Assembly (NCBI RefSeq): GCF_003732425.1
Contig: NZ_MOBX01000013.1
Location: 806,001 to 870,000 of the forward strand
Reading direction: 5' to 3'
Length of the DNA stretch: 64,000 bases
From: Pseudomonas fluorescens
GTDB taxonomy: Bacteria; Pseudomonadota; Gammaproteobacteria; Pseudomonadales; Pseudomonadaceae
Numbering within the stretch: position 1 is the stretch's first letter; each line of letters opens with the position of its first letter. The notes beneath the pieces were generated by a model, which did no database searches, had not been told where the DNA came from, and saw nothing but the letters and a program-made list of their open reading frames with translations. Shown one piece after another: positions 21,646 to 31,914 of this stretch. The position numbers were made by a program, and so were the translations under genes.

Positions 21646-23040
21646 ATGTTGACCTTGCGACTTTCCCTGCTGTCCATGGCGGTGCTGATGGGCGGTTGTT
21701 CATTGATTCCCGAGTATCAGCGCCCCGCTTCACCCACCGCCGCGCAGTATCCGACAGCCACGCAGCCAGCCACGAGCCGCGAGGACTGGCGCACGCTGTT
21801 CACTGATCCGGCGTTGCAACAGCTGATCGAAAGCGCGCTGGTCAACAACCGCGACCTGCGCGTGGCGGCACTCAACGTCGAAGCTTTCCAGGCGCAATAC
21901 CGCATTCAGCGCGCCGACCTGCTGCCGGCGGTATCGGCCAATGCCAATGAGTTGCGCCAGCGCATGCCGCCGAGCGTGACCCAAGGCAAAGCGCTGATTA
22001 ATTCGACGTATTCGGTCAACCTCGGCATCAGCGCCTATGAGCTGGACTTCTTCGGTCGCGTGCGCAGCCTCAGCGAGGAGGCCTTGCAGACCTGGCTCTC
22101 GACTGAAGAGGCACGGCGCAGTGCCGAGCTGAGTCTGGTGGCTAACGTCGCCAATGCCTACCTGACCTGGCGCGCCGATCAGGAGCTGCTGGTTCTCACT
22201 CGCGAGACCCTTGCCGCCGATGAACAGAGCCTGCACCTGACCACCCGCAACCGTGAGGCCGGCAAATCGTCGGCGCTGGAGCAGGCGCAGGCGAAGACCA
22301 GCGTCGACAGTTCACGGGCCAATCTGGCGCGCTATCAGCGTCAGGTCGCCCAGGACTTGAACAGCCTGACTTTGCTGGTCGGAGCGCCGGTGCCGGACTC
22401 CATGCCCGCGCGCCCGTTGGCCAGCGATCTGGTGAAGCAGCTGCCCGCCGGGCTGCCTTCGGATCTGCTGCAGCGGCGCCCGGACATTCTTCAGGCGGAG
22501 TACAAACTGAAAGCGGCCAACGCCAATATCGGCGCGGCGCGGGCGGCGTTTTTCCCCAGTGTCAGCCTGACGGCGAATGCCGGAACGTCGAGTCGCGATC
22601 TGTCCGGACTGTTCGACGGCGGCTCTGGCGCCTGGACCTTTCAGCCGCAGATCAGCCTGCCGATTTTCAATGCCGGCAGCCTGCGCGCCAGCCTGGATTA
22701 TTCGAAGCTACAGAAAGATGTGGCGGTGGCCGAATACGAAAAGTCGATCCAGACCGCGTTTCAGGAAGTCGCCGACGGCCTCGCCGCACGCAGCACTTAT
22801 CAGCAGCAATTGCAGGCGCAGCGCGATCTGGTCGCTGCCACGCAGACGTATTACAACCTGGCGCAGAACCGCTATCAGAATGGCGTCGACAGCAGCCTGA
22901 CGTTCCTCGATGCGCAGCGGTCGCTGTTCAGTTCGCAGCAAGGCCTGATCACCGATCGCCTCGCGCAGCTGGTCGCCGAGGTCAATCTGTACACCGCGCT
23001 GGGCGGGGGCTGGAGTGCCGCTGAGTCACGCGTGCAGTAA
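21646..23040 (+). CDS. Outer membrane efflux lipoprotein (NodT/OprM family)
   Basis: A 464-residue TolC-type channel protein. The signal peptide ends in a lipobox, LMGGC with Cys near residue 18, so it is a lipid-anchored outer membrane factor. The two internally similar halves expected of the family are visible, including [15 protein letters not shown] in the first, [29 protein letters not shown] in part at the middle, and [13 protein letters not shown] in the second. GAGG precedes the ATG by 7 bases. Its place next to the lipopeptide regulator, as in other Pseudomonas lipopeptide loci, suggests it exports the lipopeptide with a MacAB-like pump, which is not encoded in this window. Confidence 0.93.
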   Translation: MLTLRLSLLSMAVLMGGCSLIPEYQRPASPTAAQYPTATQPATSREDWRTLFTDPALQQLIESALVNNRDLRVAALNVEAFQAQYRIQRADLLPAVSANANELRQRMPPSVTQGKALINSTYSVNLGISAYELDFFGRVRSLSEEALQTWLSTEEARRSAELSLVANVANAYLTWRADQELLVLTRETLAADEQSLHLTTRNREAGKSSALEQAQAKTSVDSSRANLARYQRQVAQDLNSLTLLVGAPVPDSMPARPLASDLVKQLPAGLPSDLLQRRPDILQAEYKLKAANANIGAARAAFFPSVSLTANAGTSSRDLSGLFDGGSGAWTFQPQISLPIFNAGSLRASLDYSKLQKDVAVAEYEKSIQTAFQEVADGLAARSTYQQQLQAQRDLVAATQTYYNLAQNRYQNGVDSSLTFLDAQRSLFSSQQGLITDRLAQLVAEVNLYTALGGGWSAAESRVQ

Positions 23041-23196
23041 GCCGCAGTCACTTTTTCTTACACCTTTTGTCGCGCGATCCTGTGCCGTGCGGCGATCCGT
23101 GGCCGGCGCCTGCCTTCAGTTTGGTATCATGCGCCGCTTTTACGGTTAACCCCCCGCCAGTCCTGCTGACTGACGGGCTGCAAAAGGCGGTATTAG

Positions 23197-23802
23197 ATGA
23201 CGGCTTTGTTGACTCGCCGCAAGGTGCTTGCGGGAATGGGCGTGCTCGGGCTAGGCCTGCTCGCCGGCTGCGACACCCGCGGCCAACTGTCGTACAAGTA
23301 CGGCAAGGATCTGAGTAACAAGATCATGGGGCGCACCTTCAAACTGAAGAACACCGATGGCGAAACCATGACGCTGTCGAGCTTTCGCGGCATGATGCCG
23401 ATGGTGTTCTTCGGCTTCACCCAGTGCCCGGCAGTCTGCCCGACCACCCTCGCCCGCGCGGCGAAAATCAAGAAACTGATGGGCGCCGATGGCGATCGCT
23501 TGCAGGTGATTTTCATCACCCTCGATCCCGAGCGCGACACCCCGGAAATCCTCGACGCCTACATGAAAGCCTTCGACCCGACATTCGTTGCGCTGTACGG
23601 CACGCTCGAGGAAACCGCGGCCACGGCCAAGGAATTCGACGTGTTCTACGAGAAAGTCCCGGCCGGCGACACCTATACCATCTCGCACACTGCCACCAGT
23701 TACGTTTACGACTCCAACGGCGGCTTGCGCCTGGGTCTGTCCACCTCGCTTTCGGCAGAACAATGCACGGAAGATTTGCTTACTGTTATGGAGGTTTGCT
23801 GA
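23197..23802 (+). CDS. SCO1/SenC family copper-binding lipoprotein
   Basis: A 201-residue thioredoxin-fold protein. It has the Cu-binding CPAVC motif near residue 76 and the conserved His in ISHTATSYVYD near 168, so the three copper ligands of SCO proteins are present. Such proteins deliver copper to the CuA site of cytochrome c oxidase or act as thiol reductases in the periplasm. The N-terminus TRRKVLAGMGVLGLGLLAGC combines a twin-arginine-like motif with a lipobox, so a membrane-anchored periplasmic location is likely. The stop overlaps the start of the PCu(A)C chaperone gene (TGATG), indicating a two-gene copper-delivery operon. Confidence 0.92.
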   Translation: MTALLTRRKVLAGMGVLGLGLLAGCDTRGQLSYKYGKDLSNKIMGRTFKLKNTDGETMTLSSFRGMMPMVFFGFTQCPAVCPTTLARAAKIKKLMGADGDRLQVIFITLDPERDTPEILDAYMKAFDPTFVALYGTLEETAATAKEFDVFYEKVPAGDTYTISHTATSYVYDSNGGLRLGLSTSLSAEQCTEDLLTVMEVC

Positions 23803-24281
23803 TGCAACCTGTTCTGAACCACATCAAACGCGCTGTCATCGGTCTTTCGCTGCTCGGCCTGGCATTCCAGGCGACCGCAGCAACCAAAGTCGACGACGCG
23901 TGGGTCCGTGCCACCGTGCCGACCCAGTCCGCCAGCGGCGCGTTCATGACCCTCACCGCCGACAGCGACAGCAAGTTGCTCAGCGTCGCGACGCCAGCGG
24001 CCAGAGACGTGCAGATCCACGAAATGACCATGAAGAATGACGTCATGAGCATGGGCCCGGTGAAGTTCGTCGAGCTGCCGGCCGGCAAAGCCGTCAAGCT
24101 TGATCCGAACGGCTACCACGTGATGCTGATGGGCCTGACCGGTCAACTGAAAGAAGGCGAAAGCGTGCCGCTGACCCTGACCGTCGAGAACGCCAAGGGC
24201 GAGAAAGAAACCATCGAGGTTAAAGCGCCGGTTCGCGCGCTGACCAACATGGAAGGTCACGATCACAGCAAGATGCATTGA
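23802..24281 (+). CDS. PCu(A)C family periplasmic copper chaperone
   Basis: A 159-residue protein starting at the ATG that overlaps the SCO gene stop by one base. A signal peptide ends about residue 26 (AFQATAA). The mature part has the family copper ligands: His in QIHEM, Met in the following VMSMG, and the YHVMLMGL segment. A Met/His-rich tail, MEGHDHSKMH, adds possible copper ligands. PCu(A)C proteins load Cu(I) onto the CuA centre of cytochrome oxidase, often together with SCO, so the pairing supports both calls. Confidence 0.92.
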   Translation: MQPVLNHIKRAVIGLSLLGLAFQATAATKVDDAWVRATVPTQSASGAFMTLTADSDSKLLSVATPAARDVQIHEMTMKNDVMSMGPVKFVELPAGKAVKLDPNGYHVMLMGLTGQLKEGESVPLTLTVENAKGEKETIEVKAPVRALTNMEGHDHSKMH

Positions 24282-24301
24282 TCTGACTGAGCGGTAATAA
24301 C

Positions 24302-24347
24302 AAAGGGGCGGCCTGATCGATGATCAGGCCGCCCCTTTTTTGTTTTT
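24302..24347. terminator. Strong rho-independent terminator, probably bidirectional
   Basis: A G/C-rich perfect stem (arms GGGGCGGCCTGATC and its complement at 24305-24334) is flanked by AAA on the left and a T-rich run on the right. It sits between the convergent copper chaperone gene and the membrane protein gene, so it can end transcription from either side. Confidence 0.93.
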
Positions 24348-24360
24348 GATGTGTGCAGAA

Positions 24361-25065
24361 TTAGCGCTTGCGGGCCAATGCGTTGCCTACATTGATGGCG
24401 GTCATGGCCGCGGGCTTGGCCGGTGCCTGCACTTCAGACTGATCGGCCGTTTGTGTATGGGCAGATTGCGGTGTGTGGTACTGGCTTTCGACTCGCTGAT
24501 TCAACTGGGCCAGGAAGGCATCCAGCGCGGTGATCAACAACTTCTTGCGCTTGGAACCCTGGACACACTGATAAATGTAATAGCCCGCCCCCACCAGAAA
24601 ACCCAGTACGCCGGAAACAAAACCGATGCCGATCCACAAGGCAAAGGCGATCAGCAGCGGTTTCCAGCGAAAAGGTGACAGCCCAAGTTCGGTGTTCAGC
24701 GCCTTGCCGTCGCGAATCAGATAAGTCTTTGCCGCAGTCTGGTTTTGCAGATGAGTGTGCAGAACGGTCTTGCCATCGTTGCTCACGGCGCTGATCAGCG
24801 AAATGTCCTGCCCGCTGCGTAGCGGAATATCGAGACCGCGCAGATGGATATCGTGTTCGATACCGTCAGCTGTCTTGATCCAGAACTCATGATTAACGAC
24901 CAGCACAGTGTTGATCTGAAGTGCGACAGCTTGACCATTGCTGTCGACTTGACCGTTACCACCGGTCGAAGTGATGCGGGTTTCGCTCCTCTTTTCGCTG
25001 CCCACCACTTCACCGCTCAGGACGGTGAAATTGACGGTTTTGTCGCCATGGCTGAACGTGTGCAT
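24361..25065 (-). CDS. Membrane protein of unknown function
   Basis: A 234-residue protein whose family I do not recognise. ATG 25065 has AAGGA seven bases upstream; the open frame runs on to 25212 but without a better start. Residues 1-140 look beta-rich and soluble, opening MHTFSHGDKTVNF with a repeated pattern of short strands. About residues 153-185 form one long or two short membrane segments (PLLIAFALWIGIGFVSGVLG). A basic patch SKRKK follows, then a helical and Ala/Gln-rich tail to NALARKR. It stands alone between a terminator and a convergent-side binding-protein gene, so context gives no function. Confidence 0.7.
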   Translation of the reverse strand: MHTFSHGDKTVNFTVLSGEVVGSEKRSETRITSTGGNGQVDSNGQAVALQINTVLVVNHEFWIKTADGIEHDIHLRGLDIPLRSGQDISLISAVSNDGKTVLHTHLQNQTAAKTYLIRDGKALNTELGLSPFRWKPLLIAFALWIGIGFVSGVLGFLVGAGYYIYQCVQGSKRKKLLITALDAFLAQLNQRVESQYHTPQSAHTQTADQSEVQAPAKPAAMTAINVGNALARKR

Positions 25066-25180
25066 TGTGGGGTCCTTGTTGCATCGGTCGACGGGCCGGA
25101 ACGAATTCCATAGGCGGCGAATGCTACTAAGTGGCCATCTCCGTGTCCAGAAAGCCGCGCGACGTCGACGGCCCGACGAC

Positions 25181-26197
25181 TTAACTCCCGGCGCCACCAT
25201 GCGCCTCTTCAAAGAAGTAATCCTTCCAACTGCTGGCCTTGTTCTTCAGCACGCCCAATTCCTGCAACTTCTCGGCATAAATAAAGGTGCGCTGCGGCAC
25301 CACGGTGAAGTCGATTTCCGGGTCTTTAACAATTTGCTCGACCAGGGCCAGTGGCAACTTCGATTGCTCGACCCGAATGTAAGCCTGAGCCGCCGCCGGT
25401 TTGTCGGCCTTAATGATCTTCTCGGCCTCGGCCAGCGCGTCGTAGAACGCCTTGTAGGTTTTCGGGTTTTCGTCGTGGAATTTTTCTGTGGTGTACAGCA
25501 CGTTGAACGTCGCCTGCCCGCCAAGCACGTCATAGGAACTCAGCACTTTGTGCACGTTGGGGTTCTGCAGGGCCTGGTACTGGAACGGCGGGCTGGAGAA
25601 ATGCGAGTTGATTTCCGAGCCGCCAGCGATCAACGCCGCTGTCGCATCGGGGTGCGGCAAGCTGACTGAGATGTCGTCGAATTTCTTGTATTGCGCGTCA
25701 CCGAACTCCTTGGCGGTTTCGATCTGCAAGGTGCGCGACTGGAAGCCCACGCCGGCGGCAGGCACGGCAATCCGGTCCTTGTCGGTGAAGTCCTTGAGCG
25801 TCTTGATGTTCGGATTGTTGGTCAGCAAATAGTTGGGCATCGAGCCCAGTGCGGCGATGGCTTTGACGTTCTGTTTGCCTTTGGTGCGATCCCACACGGT
25901 GAGCATCGGCGGCACACCGGCGGAAACCACGTCGAGCGAGCCGGTGAGCAATGCTTCGTTCATCGCGGTGGCGCCGGAGATGCTGTTCCAGTCGACCTTG
26001 ATGTCGAGGCCCTGCTCCTTACCGTGTTTTTCGATGAGATTCTGGTCGCGCACCACATCGAGAATCAGGTAACCGATGCCGAATTGCTGGGCGATGCTGA
26101 TCTTGCCTTCAGCCTGAGCGCCGCTGCTGAACAACGCACTCGCGGCTAGAGACGCGGCCAACAGAGTCAGTGCGGAACGATTGAACGGTGTGGCCAT
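25181..26197 (-). CDS. ABC transporter substrate-binding protein, sulfonate/nitrate/taurine (NMT1/SsuA-like) family
   Basis: A 338-residue periplasmic protein with a clear signal peptide (SALFSSGAQA, cleavage about residue 29). The mature part has the pattern of type 2 binding proteins of this family: QFGIGYLILDVVRDQ, then SGATAMNEALLTGSLDVVSAGVPP and the second-lobe segment PAAGVGFQSRTLQIE. The substrate is not determinable by eye; aliphatic sulfonates, taurine or nitrate-like compounds are usual. No ATPase or permease gene is adjacent, so it must share a transporter encoded elsewhere or be an orphan. An AT-rich region with an inverted repeat lies upstream. Confidence 0.88.
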   Translation of the reverse strand: MATPFNRSALTLLAASLAASALFSSGAQAEGKISIAQQFGIGYLILDVVRDQNLIEKHGKEQGLDIKVDWNSISGATAMNEALLTGSLDVVSAGVPPMLTVWDRTKGKQNVKAIAALGSMPNYLLTNNPNIKTLKDFTDKDRIAVPAAGVGFQSRTLQIETAKEFGDAQYKKFDDISVSLPHPDATAALIAGGSEINSHFSSPPFQYQALQNPNVHKVLSSYDVLGGQATFNVLYTTEKFHDENPKTYKAFYDALAEAEKIIKADKPAAAQAYIRVEQSKLPLALVEQIVKDPEIDFTVVPQRTFIYAEKLQELGVLKNKASSWKDYFFEEAHGGAGS

Positions 26198-26244
26198 GAC
26201 AACCTCGCAGCATGGGGGTGGATTGCTGAAAGGCCTGACTTTAT

Positions 26245-26272
26245 AGATATAAAAAATAGAAATTAAATATCT
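26245..26272. promoter_or_regulatory. AT-rich inverted repeat upstream of the binding-protein gene
   Basis: AGATAT and ATATCT arms enclose 16 bases of nearly pure A/T, about 48 bases before the start codon at 26197, in a genome that is otherwise GC-rich. This fits a promoter with a regulator site; CysB-type control of sulfur-starvation genes is one possibility. The rest of the 411-base gap to 26608 shows no gene; a TATCAT hexamer near 26558 may be the -10 of the rightward gene. Confidence 0.4.
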
Positions 26273-26608
26273 TTATCGCATATCGATAGCACGGGTTGTT
26301 GAGCGAAAGGAGGCAGCGCGCTTTCGATTCCGAGGTCAGGAAACGAAGTCAAAAGATCGCAGCGCACAGATTGGATCTGGTTGAGGGATAGGCCGATTAA
26401 ACAGCCTGAAACAATAAATCCGTCGGCAGCAAGATCGCCGATTGCCGTGCGCCGCGAGAGCCGGTCAGGGCCGCAGACACGTCATCACCTTAATCAGCCC
26501 GCGCGCCAGCGCATCAGTTGCGCGTTTAAAAGGGCGATCAGACAGCCCACCCTTGGTATCATCGCCCACACTTTTTTGACGTTTTGATGACTTTGGAAGG
26601 TCTTTTTT

Positions 26609-28819
26609 GTGAGCGCTCTTTTTAACCGGTTGCGGCGGCCGCACGCCCGCCTCTTTTCCCTGATGGTTCTGGTGCTGGTGGTGCCGGTGTGCCTGCGTGC
26701 GGCACTGGGTTGGTCGGCACCGTTGGGCTATTTGTCAGATCTGGCCATCGGCAGCCTGCTGGTGGTGTTGCTGCATCGCCGGGCGTGGTGGCTGGCCTTG
26801 CCGGTGTTGCTGTTCTGGGGATTGTTGGCAGTAGCGACCGCTGAACTGGTCAGCGCTGTCGGCCGCTTGCCGACGCCTTCGGACATTCATTACCTGATCG
26901 ATCCGCAGTTCGTGGAGAACTCCACCGGCGGCGGACTGGCCCATCCTGCACTGGGCATCACTTTGCTGCTGGCCCTGCTGTTCTGGTTGCTGACCCGGTT
27001 TGCCAACCGCGACATGCCGCGTCCGCCCCTGCCCCGCGCCGCCTGGAGTGCTCCGCTGGTGTTGTTCGCCGCACACTGGGGTGCGCAGAATCTGTGGCCG
27101 AGCGAAGCCGATCCGTGGCGCCAGTACAACCTGCCGCACCAATTGCTGGCCAGCGAAGTCGCTGATCTGCAGATTCAGGCCGAGGAATGGCTGGACGGCG
27201 ATATCGAAGAAGCCACACCAGCCATGGCCGGACTCACCGATGTCGACCTCAACGGGCAGAAACTGCTGGCCGCGCCGGGTCAGGCGCGCAACGTACTGAT
27301 CATCGCCCTCGAAGGCATTCCCGGTGCTTACATCCGCGCCAACCGCGAGGCCATCGGCAGCCATTATCAGGAAGACCTGATGCCCAACCTCAGCCGCTGG
27401 GCCGAGCGCGGCATGAACACCCCGGATTACGTGCTGCATACGCACCAGACCATTCGCGGTCTGTACGCGATGCTTTGCGGCGATTACGACAAACTCAACA
27501 ACGGCACGCCCAAAGGCGTGGAGATGCTTACCCTCAACGAGCGCAATCAGGCCTGCCTGCCGGCGCAACTGCGTGAACACGGCTTCAGCACGCACTATCT
27601 GCAGGGCGCCGGGCTGCGCTTCATGGCCAAAGACAAGATCATGCCGCACATCGGTTTCGATGCGACCCATGGTCTGGAGTGGTTCAGCAACAGCAATTAT
27701 CTGGAATTCCCCTGGGGCAAGGATGACAAGGCGTTTTTCGAAGGCGCACTGGACTATGTCGGCCAACTGAAAAAGCACAAACAGCCGTGGATGCTGACCC
27801 TGCTGACTGTCGGCACCCACCAGCCCTACTCCGCGCCCGAGGACTATCTGGAGCGCTACGAAACGCCGAAACAGGCCGCCGTCGGTTATCTCGACGATGC
27901 GCTGGAGCAGTTCCTCAGCGGCCTCGAACGTCAGGGCGTATTGAAAGACACCCTGGTGGTGATCACCTCGGACGAATCCCACGGCATCGACGGTGTGCGC
28001 CTGGCTTCTTCCTGGGGCTTCAACCTGACCCTGGCGCCGGAGCATGAACAACTGCCACGGCTCAACAAAGGTGTGTATGGCCACGTCGATCTGAGCACAT
28101 CCATCCTCGACTATTTCGACCTGCCGGTGCCTTCCGCGCTGAGCGGCCGCTCGCTGTTTCGCGATTACGACAGTGGCCGCGAAATCATGTCGTTCACCAA
28201 CGGCAAACTGCGCTATCACAACGGTCAGGGGATTTTTTCCGAGTGCGACATGCCACGCCGCTGCCGCTACTACGAAAGCGCCGGTTTCATCGCCGAAAGC
28301 GCCACGTACAAAGGCAACTACAGCGGTCATCCGGCTCGGCAGATCGCGGCTCGTGCCAACGCCCTCGACCTGTCGCTGCTGCGCACGCCGCTCAATCATC
28401 GCTATCAGTTCGGCAGCACCACCGTCATCCCGCTGCAAGCGCAGATCAACGATGACTGGGCCGACAACCTGATTGGCGCGCAGTACCTGGAAATGCCCAA
28501 GGGCTCGCACACTCGCGTGCGCCTGACCGTGCGTTCGGTGGATCCGCAGCAGGCGGCATACATTCAGCTCAAGGCCAAGGAGTTTGAACAGGACGTGCAG
28601 ATTGGCTTGCCGCAGGAGATGGTGGCAACTGCCGACCAGCCGCTGGAAATGAACTTCAGCTTCGACAACCCGCAAGAGCGCAAAGCGTTTTCCTTCCATT
28701 TGCTGGGTTATGGGCTGGGGGCGGTTGAAGTGACGGATTTCAGTGTGATTACCGAATTGCCGGGGCAGGAAGATTTGATCGACAACGTACTGGACGATGA
28801 AGCGGCACATTCGAGTTGA
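26609..28819 (+). CDS. LTA synthase family membrane sulfatase/phosphotransferase
   Basis: A 736-residue protein starting at GTG 26609 with GGAAGG about 8 bases upstream. Four or five hydrophobic segments fill residues 1-155. A large periplasmic alkaline-phosphatase-fold domain follows from about 225. Visible family features are NVLIIALEGIPG at the first strand, HQTIRGLYAMLCG with the likely nucleophile Thr, LLTVGTHQPY, and the metal-binding TSDESHG near 450. Relatives transfer glycerophosphate or phosphoethanolamine groups onto membrane-linked sugars or lipids (OpgB, LtaS-like). The acceptor here is unknown. It is a single-gene unit ending in a hairpin shared with the convergent small gene. 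Confidence 0.88.
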   Translation: MSALFNRLRRPHARLFSLMVLVLVVPVCLRAALGWSAPLGYLSDLAIGSLLVVLLHRRAWWLALPVLLFWGLLAVATAELVSAVGRLPTPSDIHYLIDPQFVENSTGGGLAHPALGITLLLALLFWLLTRFANRDMPRPPLPRAAWSAPLVLFAAHWGAQNLWPSEADPWRQYNLPHQLLASEVADLQIQAEEWLDGDIEEATPAMAGLTDVDLNGQKLLAAPGQARNVLIIALEGIPGAYIRANREAIGSHYQEDLMPNLSRWAERGMNTPDYVLHTHQTIRGLYAMLCGDYDKLNNGTPKGVEMLTLNERNQACLPAQLREHGFSTHYLQGAGLRFMAKDKIMPHIGFDATHGLEWFSNSNYLEFPWGKDDKAFFEGALDYVGQLKKHKQPWMLTLLTVGTHQPYSAPEDYLERYETPKQAAVGYLDDALEQFLSGLERQGVLKDTLVVITSDESHGIDGVRLASSWGFNLTLAPEHEQLPRLNKGVYGHVDLSTSILDYFDLPVPSALSGRSLFRDYDSGREIMSFTNGKLRYHNGQGIFSECDMPRRCRYYESAGFIAESATYKGNYSGHPARQIAARANALDLSLLRTPLNHRYQFGSTTVIPLQAQINDDWADNLIGAQYLEMPKGSHTRVRLTVRSVDPQQAAYIQLKAKEFEQDVQIGLPQEMVATADQPLEMNFSFDNPQERKAFSFHLLGYGLGAVEVTDFSVITELPGQEDLIDNVLDDEAAHSS

Positions 28820-28828
28820 TACATGGGA

Positions 28829-28851
28829 GGACGTCTCGAATAGAGACGTCC
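28829..28851. terminator. Hairpin between convergent genes
   Basis: Nine-base perfect arms GGACGTCTC and GAGACGTCC with a GAATA loop lie between the LTA-synthase-family gene and the convergent small gene. There is no long T run on either side, so termination would be weak or rho-assisted. Confidence 0.55.
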
Positions 28852-28863
28852 CTATCAAACTGA

Positions 28864-29256
28864 CTATTGCTCCCGGATGTTAAAGGAACCCGTCACTTTC
28901 CCGCCGCCTTTCAGGAAAAGATTAACGTTTCCCTTTACGCCTGTGCGCGCTTCGTTTTGAAAGGTAACGGTCACCGATCCCAAACTTACCCGATAGCGAA
29001 CGTTTTCGATCTTGACCTGCCAGTCCAAAATTCCGGGGTAACAATCCACATCGTGTGGGCCTTCACCTTGCAGCGTCCCGGGAAGGGTAAAAATAATCCA
29101 GTTCTTATTGTTCTCGTTGCCCACGATGATGTACCCGGACCTCACCTTTTGAAACGTCAGAAAATTGCTTTCCAAAAAGGCCTTGCCATCAACGGCGCCG
29201 GTGAACATTCCAATAGCATTTGCTTCGACATCGAGCTGCGCGTCTTCAATTTTCAT
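28864..29256 (-). CDS. Small protein of unknown function, AT-rich gene
   Basis: A 130-residue soluble protein that I do not recognise. I prefer the ATG at 29256 because AGGA stands six bases before it; the ATG at 29271 overlaps that site. It has no signal peptide. The sequence is beta-rich with alternating hydrophobic residues (YIIVGNENNKNWIIFTL, VRYRVSLGSVTVTFQ) and ends in a Gly/Lys segment GNVNLFLKGGGKVTGSF, suggestive of a small beta-barrel or sandwich. Codon use is visibly richer in A/T than in neighbouring genes, which suggests recent acquisition. It diverges from katG across a region holding an 18-base palindrome. Confidence 0.7.
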   Translation of the reverse strand: MKIEDAQLDVEANAIGMFTGAVDGKAFLESNFLTFQKVRSGYIIVGNENNKNWIIFTLPGTLQGEGPHDVDCYPGILDWQVKIENVRYRVSLGSVTVTFQNEARTGVKGNVNLFLKGGGKVTGSFNIREQ

Positions 29257-29327
29257 TCTTGTTCCTGTCATTTAGCTAATCGAGGGTCCTTGCCACTGCA
29301 CAGTAGGTCAATGCCAAATTTAAGGTC

Positions 29328-29345
29328 ACTGTCATATATGACAGT
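29328..29345. promoter_or_regulatory. 18-base perfect palindrome, candidate operator
   Basis: ACTGTCATATATGACAGT reads identically on both strands. It lies 72 bases upstream of the small AT-rich gene start and 180 bases upstream of katG. Perfect palindromes of this length are typical operators for dimeric repressors. The binding protein is not known and no regulator gene is adjacent. The surrounding 29280-29400 stretch is AT-rich and otherwise without a recognisable feature. Confidence 0.55.
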
Positions 29346-29444
29346 TCTTTAGACTTTATTTATCTAACTGATTTTTTCTGATATCGAATTGAATTAGCGC
29401 GGCAAAAGACTTTGCCTATCAACGCCCAATAGTCGGCCTATTAG

Positions 29445-31796
<2,352 letters not shown>

Positions 31797-31815
31797 CGGT
31801 AAATGCAAAAACCTG

Positions 31816-31901
31816 TGGGAGCGAGCCTGCTCGCGAATACGGTGTACCAGATGACATTTACATCTCTGACACGCCCTCTTCGCGAGCAGGCTCGCTCCCA
31901 C
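31816..31901. repeat. REPIN-like inverted repeat pair, family B (GTGGGAGCGAGC type)
   Basis: GTGGGAGCGAGCCTGCTCGC and its reverse complement face each other over about 45 bases, between the convergent katG and pepN genes. Confidence 0.87.
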
Positions 31902-31914
31902 ATTTTGTTACGCG

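Noticed and set aside
23424..24281. Single 285-codon frame spanning the SCO gene and the copper chaperone
   Set aside because: Only its last 160 codons are real; the first part is an out-of-frame reading of the SCO gene and no start or family feature supports it.
26735..28858. Minus-strand open frame of 707 codons opposite the LTA-synthase-family gene
   Set aside because: The plus-strand gene has a full family signature, ribosome site and start; the opposite frame is Gln/Val/His-rich noise.
29412..29442. OxyR-like ATAG/CTAT elements upstream of katG
   Set aside because: CTAT and ATAG tetramers are present but their spacing (9 and 5 bases) does not fit the four-element OxyR pattern.
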